Below are positions 15,234 through 23,400 of a stretch of 64,000 nt of DNA, piece by piece. Within the stretch, counting starts at the first letter, position 1, and every line of letters starts with the position of its first letter. The stretch comes from an uncultured Pseudomonadota bacterium (GTDB lineage: Bacteria > Myxococcota_A > UBA796 > SXON01), in assembly GCA_903875225.1 (NCBI GenBank), contig CAIQVJ010000124.1, positions 1 through 64,000 on the forward strand, in the 5' to 3' direction. A model generated the notes under the pieces. That model was not told the DNA's origin and searched no databases. It was given only the letters and a program-made list of their open reading frames with translations. The translations under genes were made by a program, and so were the position numbers.

Positions 15234-16283
15234 GTGGCCACGACCCCGCTACACGCCGGCGTGCTCCAGATCGAGCCCACCGACCACTGCAACCTCGCCT
15301 GTGCGATGTGTGCGCCCCACGCAGACCGCTGGGAGACCGTGCACGGGGTGCCCAAGGGATACCTCGATCGCGACGTGTACAGGCGGATCCTCCACGGTCT
15401 CGTCGCGGACGACCTGCGCTTCGACCACCTGATCCTCCAATGGCTGGGCGACCCGTCGATGCACCCCCATCTCGAGTGGATGATCGGCGAAGCAAGCCGT
15501 GTACTCGGGGAACGGATCGGGTACGTGCGGTTCGACAGCAACGCCGTGCTCCTCACCCCGCCGCGTATGGAGCAAATCCTTCGTGAATTGTCCGGTGCGG
15601 TGCCTTTGACCTGTGTCTTCACCCTCGATGCCGTCTCTCCCGAGACCTACCGGCGCACCAAGGGCCGGGAGGGCCTGGAGCGCGCCCGCACGCACATCCG
15701 GCACCTGCTGGCGCGCCGGAGGTCCCTCGCCGACCCCGGCCAGGTGCGGGTGCAGGTGCAATTCGTGGTGCAGCCCGGCAACGCGCACGAGGCGGGCGAC
15801 TTCCTGGCGTACTGGACCCGGGCGTTGACGTGCACCGGCGACGGCGGGCACGGCGAGATCCTGTTCAAGCCGCTCTCGGTGGGGGGCGGGGCCACCGGAC
15901 AATCCGCAGCCAACGCCCTGTACGCGCGGACGCTGCGGGAGGCGGGGATCACGCCGGTGGTCGGCGACACGCTGTCGGTCACGGTCTGGGAGGACAGGCC
16001 CTGGCAGCGGGACGATGCCCGGGGGAGGCGCACCGCGTGCCCGGGGCTCTGGTACACGCCGGTCGTACGCCAGGACGGCCACCTCGTCATGTGCTGCGCC
16101 GACCTGCGCAGCGAGCTGGACCTCGGGTCGCTGGCGACCGAGGGGTTCCGTGAGCTGTGGGAGGGGCCAAGGGCCCGCGCCGAACGCCAGAAGCACCGGA
16201 ACGGCGTTTTCGAGGGGGTGTGCGCCGGCTGCGGCGGGATCAACTGGTACGTCCTGGGCGAGGGCGCGCGGGCGCTCGGCTGA
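15234..16283 (+). CDS. radical SAM/SPASM domain protein
   Basis: 349 residues. Cluster motif C19-x3-C23-x2-C26 (HCNLACAMC) close to the N-terminus, then the WLGDPSMHPHLEW glycine-motif equivalent, and a C-terminal SPASM-type region with ACPGLWYTPVVRQDGHLVMCC and CAGCGG supplying auxiliary cluster cysteines. The family uses S-adenosylmethionine radical chemistry, often on peptides or proteins, and the W-x-P/D-G-x-V-x-x-C pattern is typical. GTG 15234 is chosen because TATAAT ends 9 nt before it and the barrel begins at once. It stands alone, divergent from the lipoprotein/kinase pair and convergent with the acyl-CoA synthetase; no partner peptide is visible. Confidence 0.87.
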   Translation: MATTPLHAGVLQIEPTDHCNLACAMCAPHADRWETVHGVPKGYLDRDVYRRILHGLVADDLRFDHLILQWLGDPSMHPHLEWMIGEASRVLGERIGYVRFDSNAVLLTPPRMEQILRELSGAVPLTCVFTLDAVSPETYRRTKGREGLERARTHIRHLLARRRSLADPGQVRVQVQFVVQPGNAHEAGDFLAYWTRALTCTGDGGHGEILFKPLSVGGGATGQSAANALYARTLREAGITPVVGDTLSVTVWEDRPWQRDDARGRRTACPGLWYTPVVRQDGHLVMCCADLRSELDLGSLATEGFRELWEGPRARAERQKHRNGVFEGVCAGCGGINWYVLGEGARALG

Positions 16284-16304
16284 TCCGCCCCGGCGCGTCG
16301 GCCC

Positions 16305-18086
16305 TCAGTCCGAGTACATCGCGTCGATCTCCCCTACGAACTTCTCGTTCACCACCTTGCGTTTCACCTTCATGGAGGGCGTGAGCTCGCCGGTCTCCAC
16401 CGAGAACGGCGCCGGCAGGACCGTGAACCGCTTGATCGTCTCGACCTGCGCGAGATCGCGGTTGATCCGATCCACGCCGGCCTGCAGGGCAGCGAGCGTC
16501 TCCGGGGAGGTGCGCACGGCCTCCGGGGAGACCCCTCGCTCCTCGGCCGCCTTCTGCACCCGCTCGGCGTCGAGCGTGAGCAGCGCGGTGAGGTACTTGC
16601 GGCGATCGCCGATCACGACGGCGTCCCCGACCAGGGGAAGCTGCTTCAGCGCAGCCTCGATGTTCTTGGGGGCGATGTTCTTTCCCCCTGCGGTGATCAG
16701 GATGTCCTTCTTCCGCCCGGTGATCGTGAGAAAACCGTCGGCGTCGAACGCACCGAGATCGCCGGAGTGCAGCCATCCGTCGATCAGGGTGTCGGCTGTG
16801 GCGTTGGGCTCCTTGAAGTACCCGAGGAACACGTTCGGCCCGCGCACGCAGATCTCGCCGTCCTCCGCGATCCGCACCTCACAGCCGGGGATGGCCGGCC
16901 CGACGGACCCGAACCGGGTCCGGTGCGCGGCGTTGAAGGTGGTGGGCCCCGAACCCTCGCTCTGCCCGTAGACCTCGCGGATCGGGATGTCGAGGCTCGC
17001 GAAGAAGGTCAGGATCTCCTCGGCGACCGGCGCGGCCCCGCTCACGCAGATGTAGGCGCGACCCAGCCCGAGGGCCTGGCGCAGGGGGGTGAACACCCGT
17101 TTCTGGGCCAGGAAGTACTGAAACGCGAGCCATGTGCCCGGCTCCTGGCCCTGGTTCTTCAACAGGTGAACCCGGCCGGCAATCCGGCGCGCCCAGCCGA
17201 CGATCGTGGCCTTCACCCCCGTGGTCTGCGCGAGCTTCGCGCTCACCCCCGCGTAGAACTTCTCCCAGATGCGGGGTACCCCGAAGAGCACGTGCGGCTG
17301 CACCTCCTTGAGGTTGTCGGCCACCTTCGTCAGGCTCTCCGCAAAGTAGATGACGCCGCCCGCCGAGATCGGGATGTGCAGCGAGAACATCTGCTCCGCG
17401 ATGTGCGACATCGGCAGATACGACACCGAGCAGTGCCCGGGCTGCACGGGCACCAGTTGGAGCGCGGCGTCTGCTGTCCAGGCGAGATTCCGGACCGACA
17501 GCATCACGCCCTTGGGCGGCCCGGTGGTGCCCGATGTGTAGATGAGCGTCGCCAGATCGTCCGCCCCGCGCGCCGACAGGCGCTCGTCGACCTGCGAATC
17601 GGCGGTCGCACCGCCTGACTCGAGGAATTGCTCCCAGGTCTGGGCGATCGGGTGGTCGATGGACACCCCACGCATCGAGACGACGCGCCGCAGGTGGGGC
17701 AGATCCGTCAGCCGGTCCTTGATCTTGTCCCATTGTCCCTCGTCTTCCAGCAGGATCACCGGCGACTCGGCGTGCTGTACGATGTAGACCACCTCAGACG
17801 AGGAGCACGTCGTGTAGATCCCCGCCGGAGCCCCGCCCGCTGCCATCGCCCCGATGTCCATGATCGCCCACTCGGGTCGGTTGAAGCCCAGGATGCAGAC
17901 GGTCTCACCCGGCTGGAACCCAAGCGCCATCAGCGCGCGGGCCACCTTCCGGACCTGCTCCGCGTAGGCGCCCCAACCCGTGGGGGTCCACACGCCATCG
18001 AGCTTCTCGTAGTACGCAGGCTCCGTGGGGGTGGCAGCCCCGCGAGCCAACAGCCGACCGGGGATGGAATCGGGAGATGTTTGCAT
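16305..18086 (-). CDS. long-chain acyl-CoA synthetase (AMP-forming)
   Basis: 593 residues. ANL superfamily motifs: P-loop YTSGTTGPPKGVM (about 194-206), YGQSEGSGPTTFN, GWLHSGDLG with the adenylate-binding Asp, GRKKDILITAGGKNIAP hinge and the C-terminal catalytic Lys region SMKVKRKVV. Overall order and length fit the FadD15/bubblegum-type long-chain fatty acid CoA ligases. It activates fatty acids for membrane lipid synthesis or beta-oxidation. The promoter GTGACA-16-TATAGG ends 8 nt before the ATG. Convergent with the second radical SAM gene. Confidence 0.92.
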   Translation of the reverse strand: MQTSPDSIPGRLLARGAATPTEPAYYEKLDGVWTPTGWGAYAEQVRKVARALMALGFQPGETVCILGFNRPEWAIMDIGAMAAGGAPAGIYTTCSSSEVVYIVQHAESPVILLEDEGQWDKIKDRLTDLPHLRRVVSMRGVSIDHPIAQTWEQFLESGGATADSQVDERLSARGADDLATLIYTSGTTGPPKGVMLSVRNLAWTADAALQLVPVQPGHCSVSYLPMSHIAEQMFSLHIPISAGGVIYFAESLTKVADNLKEVQPHVLFGVPRIWEKFYAGVSAKLAQTTGVKATIVGWARRIAGRVHLLKNQGQEPGTWLAFQYFLAQKRVFTPLRQALGLGRAYICVSGAAPVAEEILTFFASLDIPIREVYGQSEGSGPTTFNAAHRTRFGSVGPAIPGCEVRIAEDGEICVRGPNVFLGYFKEPNATADTLIDGWLHSGDLGAFDADGFLTITGRKKDILITAGGKNIAPKNIEAALKQLPLVGDAVVIGDRRKYLTALLTLDAERVQKAAEERGVSPEAVRTSPETLAALQAGVDRINRDLAQVETIKRFTVLPAPFSVETGELTPSMKVKRKVVNEKFVGEIDAMYSD

Positions 18087-18094
18087 CCCACCGA

Positions 18095-18122
18095 CCTATA
18101 CGTTCCTCCCCGCAGTTGTCAC
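18095..18122 (-). promoter_or_regulatory. promoter of acyl-CoA synthetase gene
   Basis: GTGACA (18117-18122) and TATAGG (18095-18100) with 16-nt spacing on the minus strand. The -35 box overlaps the stop codon of the upstream propeller gene. The -10 lies 8 nt before the ATG at 18086, again suggesting a leaderless transcript. Confidence 0.55.
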
Positions 18123-19474
18123 GGTCGGACAGTCACTTTGAGGGCGCGCAGCTCGGTCCCCTGCGCGAAGACCAGCCGCTGGACCTCGCTCCCCGCCACC
18201 GGAACCGACCCGATCGCCTCTCCCCCCGCGAATCGACCGAGCACCTCCCCGGTCGCCCGGCGAACCAGGAGCCGGGTCTCGCCCAGCTCCGGCGCCACCA
18301 CCAGCAGGTCACCGAGGAGCGCCCACCGCGGGTTGGCCAACGGGACCGTCCAGACCGCGGCTCCGTCCCGGCCGACGAGCGCGACCTCCCCGGCACATCG
18401 GGTCAGCACGCCCTCGGCCACCGGGATGCCAAAGCAGCCTGGGCCGACGGTTGCGTGCCCGTTGGGCTTTCCGTTGCGGTCCAGCCAGCGGACCGAACGC
18501 CCTGTCTCGGTGGGCTGGATCCACTCGGGCAGGCCAAAGCCCTCCCCATCGACGATCGCGTCGCCCGAGCCTCCGAGGACCTGCCACGTCACGATGCCGT
18601 CGTGCGGGTCGACGAGCGTGACGGCGTCGCAGGCCTGGACCAGGATCGCCGGGGCGCCGGCGGGGCCCGTGACGGCACGGACCACCGGGTCGCAGCTGCG
18701 CACCTCCCGCACCGATCGCCATGCCACCCGGCCAGTCGCCAGGTTGTACCTTTCGAACACGAGCCCCTCAGCCGACCGGGTCCAGAACACCCCGGTCCTC
18801 CAATCGACCTCCGGGGAGGCCGTCAGGGCGCCGAGATCGGCGGTCCACCCCGTCCCGCCGGCTCCGACAGCGTCCAGCCGCCAGGTGTCGTGCGCCCCCG
18901 GCACCTCGACGATCACGCGGTCGGCCACTTCGCCGAGCAGGCGCGGGCGCGCCACGCACAGCGAGCCGACCCCGGACTCGGCCCGGAGGCCGCGGAACGT
19001 GGCGAGGTCCAGGCCCCGCGCGTCCAACACCGTGAGCCCGCAGTCGCCCTCGAGTGCCAGACCGCCGTTCTGTCCGAACTCGAGTCGCACGTCGGTAGGG
19101 AGCGCCCGCGACCACTTCCGCTCCCCGTTCGTTATCGCCACCAGCGCCACCTGAGCAGCGCCGTCCGAGAGCGAGGCGCCCTGGAGGATCGCCTCGTCAC
19201 CGCGAACCGCGAAGCTGCCCCACCCAACGCCCGGGACCACCTCCGTCTGCCACTCCACGCGCCCGGTCAGCGCCTCCACCCGCACGAGGGAGCGCGAGGC
19301 ACCGGTGCTCACGAGGCTCAGGAGTGAGGTGCCGAGCGCGTCGCGGACGACCACGGTCTGGCTGGACGCGCCCGGCAGCCGCCACGACTCCTTCAGGAAA
19401 CCCGGCTCCCCTGCCTCCGCCCGCACCAGACCGACGAGCACGATGACGGAGACGAGACGTGCCGGGGATCGCAT
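18119..19474 (-). CDS. secreted PQQ-like beta-propeller protein
   Basis: 451 residues. Starts MRSPARLVSVIVLVGLVRAEAG, a cleavable Sec signal peptide without lipobox Cys. The body consists of repeating propeller blades with alternating strand patterns such as LVRVEALTGRVEWQTEVV, LVAITNGERKWSRALP, FERYNLATGRVAWRSV and VTLVDPHDGIVTWQVLGG (the TG-x-x-x-W type of PQQ/BamB-like repeats). Scaffold or sensor role in the periplasm; no catalytic residues apparent. TAGATT lies about 6 nt before the ATG. The gene is divergent from the PPP phosphatase, sharing an 89-nt region that holds a 14-bp palindrome. Confidence 0.75.
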   Translation of the reverse strand: MRSPARLVSVIVLVGLVRAEAGEPGFLKESWRLPGASSQTVVVRDALGTSLLSLVSTGASRSLVRVEALTGRVEWQTEVVPGVGWGSFAVRGDEAILQGASLSDGAAQVALVAITNGERKWSRALPTDVRLEFGQNGGLALEGDCGLTVLDARGLDLATFRGLRAESGVGSLCVARPRLLGEVADRVIVEVPGAHDTWRLDAVGAGGTGWTADLGALTASPEVDWRTGVFWTRSAEGLVFERYNLATGRVAWRSVREVRSCDPVVRAVTGPAGAPAILVQACDAVTLVDPHDGIVTWQVLGGSGDAIVDGEGFGLPEWIQPTETGRSVRWLDRNGKPNGHATVGPGCFGIPVAEGVLTRCAGEVALVGRDGAAVWTVPLANPRWALLGDLLVVAPELGETRLLVRRATGEVLGRFAGGEAIGSVPVAGSEVQRLVFAQGTELRALKVTVRP

Positions 19475-19501
19475 GGAAAAAATCTAACGCGGCGACGCTT
19501 T

Positions 19502-19515
19502 TGCCCGGCCGGGCA
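19502..19515. promoter_or_regulatory. 14-bp palindrome between divergent genes
   Basis: TGCCCGGCCGGGCA is a perfect dyad; another half-site TGCCCGG occurs at 19529-19535. It overlaps the expected -35 position of the minus-strand propeller gene, so it could be an operator for one or both divergent genes. Confidence 0.4.
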
Positions 19516-19563
19516 TGGCGCATCGACCTGCCCGGCTATACGCGTGTTCAACGGACCCCCCTC

Positions 19564-20328
19564 ATGGCTGACCGAACCTTCGTCATCGGCGACATCCACG
19601 GCGACCTCCGTGCCCTGCGCGCCCTGTGGGGCCAGCTACCCCCGATGGACGCTGCGGACACCGTCGTCTTCCTGGGCGACTACGTGGATCGAGGCCCCGA
19701 CTCGGCCGGCGTCGTCGCCTTCGTACGCGTCGAGGTCGCGGCCCTCACCCCGGCCCGGGTGGTGGCGCTGCGCGGCAACCACGAGGACGCCTGGCTTCGC
19801 GCGATCGACGAGGGATTCGCGCCCTTCACCGACCCGCCGCAGAATGGAACGTTGGGATGTCTCCGCAGCTACACCGGCGGCCCCCGTGCAGTCCGGGGCG
19901 AGCTGGCCGCGGAGGACGAGGTGGAGGCGCAGGCCCGGGGGCTGTTCTTTCCCGCAGACGTGGTGGCATGGTTCCGGGAGCGACCCTTCTGGTACGAAGA
20001 CCAGCACGGCATCTATGTCCACGCAGGTGTGCCCTGGACGGGGGAGCGCTGGCTGCACCCGTCGGAGGTCGACCCGCCCACCCCGCTCCTGTGGCTCCGC
20101 ACCCGCGAGTTCTTCACGCACTACCGGGGCAAGCCCATCGTCGTCGGCCACACGGTCACCGGCGTGCTCCCGCCCGAGCTCTCCGTCTTCACGCCCGAGG
20201 ACCCCGCAGATCTCTGGGCGGGAGAATGCGTGTACGCGCTGGACACCGGCGCAGGGAAGGGCGGGTTCCTCACCGCGCTCGAGTTCCCACTGTTGCAGGT
20301 CTACGAATCGCGGAGAGCTCCGCGTTGA
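19564..20328 (+). CDS. PPP-family metallophosphatase (Ser/Thr phosphatase-like)
   Basis: 254 residues. The three metal-binding signatures are complete: GDIHG (residues 8-12), GDYVDRG (about 38-44) and GNHE (about 76-79), with later His in YVHAGVPW and VGHTVTG. It belongs to the bacterial PPP phosphatases (PrpA/PrpB, lambda phosphatase-like), which act on phosphoproteins, diadenosine polyphosphates or small phosphates. ATG 19564 is used because the beta strand leading to GDIHG begins directly. In this window it could counteract the PEGA kinase, but that is speculation. 92 nt separate it from the alpha-2-macroglobulin gene on the same strand. Confidence 0.88.
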   Translation: MADRTFVIGDIHGDLRALRALWGQLPPMDAADTVVFLGDYVDRGPDSAGVVAFVRVEVAALTPARVVALRGNHEDAWLRAIDEGFAPFTDPPQNGTLGCLRSYTGGPRAVRGELAAEDEVEAQARGLFFPADVVAWFRERPFWYEDQHGIYVHAGVPWTGERWLHPSEVDPPTPLLWLRTREFFTHYRGKPIVVGHTVTGVLPPELSVFTPEDPADLWAGECVYALDTGAGKGGFLTALEFPLLQVYESRRAPR

Positions 20329-20420
20329 TTGGTAGATCCCGCCGCCCCTGCTGCCGGTGCAGGCACGCTCCACGCGGTGGCACACCCCTTGCTCATGTCG
20401 GTTGTCCGCCCGAGGTCTGA

Positions 20421-23400
20421 ATGCCCCGTCTCCCGTTCGCCGTCCTCACTCTGGTTGTCCTCGCGTCCGTTGCATGCTCCGGCGGAAAGCCGGACAACGC
20501 AGTGCTGCTGCCCGATGCCGCGATGCCCGACGCGGAACCGCGCGAGCTCGCCTTCGTCTTCCGCACCCGCGGCGACGAGGGAGCGATCCCGACGTCCGTC
20601 GCGTTCCACGCGAACCTGCCGATCTTTGCGAGCTCCGTCGTGGGCAAGGCACCGCCGTCGGGCACCGAACTCGTGTTGGACCCGCCGGTCGCGGGGAGCC
20701 TCACGGTCGAGGATCGGTCCTCCCTCGTGTTCACCGCCGACGAGCCGTTGAAGCCCGCGACGCAGTACCGGGCCCGTCTGGTCTCGATCGGCGGGACGGC
20801 GCAGCCCGAGTGGCTCAAGGACTGGAAGGAGAAGACCGCGGAGTTCACCACGCCTCCCTTCGCCTTCACCCACGCGGCGCTCGCCACCTGGGAGAAGGAC
20901 CACGCCGCGATCCTGCTCAGCTTCTCGGGCCCGGTCTCCTTCGACGATGTCGCGCGCCACGTGGAGCTCACCGACTCGGGCCACCGGGTGGACGCGAGCT
21001 TCGAGAGCGGTCCCAACGCGAACACCGTGTGGGCCACCGTTCGCGGCGCGGATCTCAAGAACGCGATCGGGCACGACGTGGCCCTGCACCTCACCGCGGG
21101 CGTGCCGCTCCCGCAGGACCCGAGCGTGGTCGCGGGCGACGCCACCGCGACCCTGCACTTTGCGAAACCCGGCCCCCAGATGACCGTCGCGGCGGTGAAG
21201 CCCCGCGAGGGGATGAACGGATTCTACGTCGACGTTCTGTGCAAGGACGACGCAGTCGAGGGCACCCGCTGGTTCTGGGACCGCGACAGCTACGACGACT
21301 ACCAGCTCTCCACGCGCTGCATGCTGGACGACTCCTCGATCGCCGAGTTCGTCCACGTCGCCGTCGACGGAAAGGCGATCCCGGTCACCGTGACCGCCGC
21401 GGACACCGGGTTCCGGATCTTCGGCACGTTCCCCTTCGGCCAGGCCTCGGTGCGGGTCGATGCCGGTGCGACCACGGTGGACGGCGCCGTGCTCGCGACC
21501 GCGCTCGACACGACGGTGGACATCCCGCACCGGGTACCGCGCCTGGACTTCGCCACGCAAGGCCGGTACCTCCCGCACTCCGCCTGGACATCCCTCGCGA
21601 TCCAGCACACCAACGTGCCCGCTGTGGAGCTGATCGTCCGCCACGTGCCGGAAGAGAACGTGGTGTTCTGGATGAGCGGCGCCGAGCCGGCGGACGAGCG
21701 CACCTCGAACATCGTGCTGAAAAAGGAGATCGCGCTCTCAGACCCGATCGACGAGAAGGCGACGTCGTGGATCGACGTCGGGGCGCTCTTGCCCCAGGCG
21801 GGCAGCGGCGTGTACGAGATCAGCCTCGCACAGGTGGACCCCGCACCTGAAAAGCAGGACGAGAACGCAGAGGACAACACCTCGGACACCGGCAGCAGCT
21901 GGCACCCCGACTACTCACCGCCCGACGCCCGCGCCGTCTCGCGAATCCTGCTCACCGACATGCACCTGCTGGCCAAGGTGTCGGCGCCGGACCCGACCCA
22001 CGGATGGGCCACTGTGCTCGATGCGTGGACCGTCGACGTGCACACCAACGATGCCCTGTCCGGCACCACGGTCTCCCTCGTCCGCCCGAGCGGCCAGGTC
22101 GTCGGGACGTGCGTGACCGATCATGATGGGCACTGCAGCGTCGCCCTCCCCGCAGATGGCGTGGACACCACGGCGCCGATGGCGCTGCTGGCCAGGAACG
22201 GCAAGGACTTCACCTACCTGAAGTTCGACGATCTGCGGCTCTCCGTCCCCTCCGACAGCGCGGGGGCCACGGGTGCCGACGCTCCGTACCGGGTGGCGAT
22301 CTGGAGCGAGCGGGGCGTGTACCGGCCGGGTGACGTCGCCCATGTCGCCGCGCTCGTCCGCGCCGAGGATCACCTCGCCCCGAAGCCGTCGGTGCCGATG
22401 GTGCTGAAGCTCTACGATCCCACGGGCAAGGAGCTGCGCAAGCAGGTCGTCGAGCCCAACGAAGCCGGCCTCGGGACGTGGGACGTGCCCTTCGGCGACT
22501 GGGCAACCACGGGCGAGTACCGGGTGGCCGCCGAGATCGGCGGCAAGTCGGCCGGTGACACGACGTTCAACGTGGAGGAGTTCGTACCCGAGCGCCTCCG
22601 TGTCGACGCGAGCTCGAAGGCCCATGACGCGCTGGCGACGGACTCCGTGAGCGTGGACGTACAGGGCGACTGGCTCTTCGGCGGCGCCGCGATCGGCTCG
22701 AACGTGGAGCTCTCGTGCGAGATCTCGCCGGGCACCTTCGCCCCGGCATCGCAGCCCGGATTCCACTTCGGCCCCGTGGTCGTGAGCGGCGAGGCCACGC
22801 CCCGGCCGATCACCCTCGGCAAAGCCACAGGGGTACTCGACGAGGTCGGGCACGCAACGATCGCCTGCCCGACCTCCGCCGCTGCCGGCGGGCTCACGGG
22901 ACCCGGCACCCTGGTGGCGAAGGCCGCGGTGTTCGAAGGAGACAGCGGCCGCACCACGGTGAAGGACGCCGAGATCGCCGTCCATCCCGACCGCGCCTAT
23001 GTCGGGCTCAAGGGGCCGGAGACCGGGGACTTCGGCCATCCGTTCAAGATCCAGGGGGTCGTCGTCGACTGGCAGGGCAAGCCGGTCACCGCCACGACGC
23101 CGATCAAGCTCACGCTCATGCGCCTCGAAGAGGAGGTCGGCTGGGTGTGGGACGAGGACACCAACGAGAGCGTGTACCAGCGCAGCCCGCGGCGCGCGCA
23201 GGAAGCAACGGTGCAGGCAACCGCCACGAACGGGACGTTCAGCGCGGAGCTCACGCCCGGGCAGGACGCCGCAGGGTGGATCGTGGTGGCAGAGCTGGGA
23301 CGCGGGCGGACCGAGCTGCGGATCGACAGCGCCGGACGGCGCTGGTGGTGGTCGAGCTGGGACACGAGCGTGGACCAGACCCCGCGCCCGCAGCTGCCCG

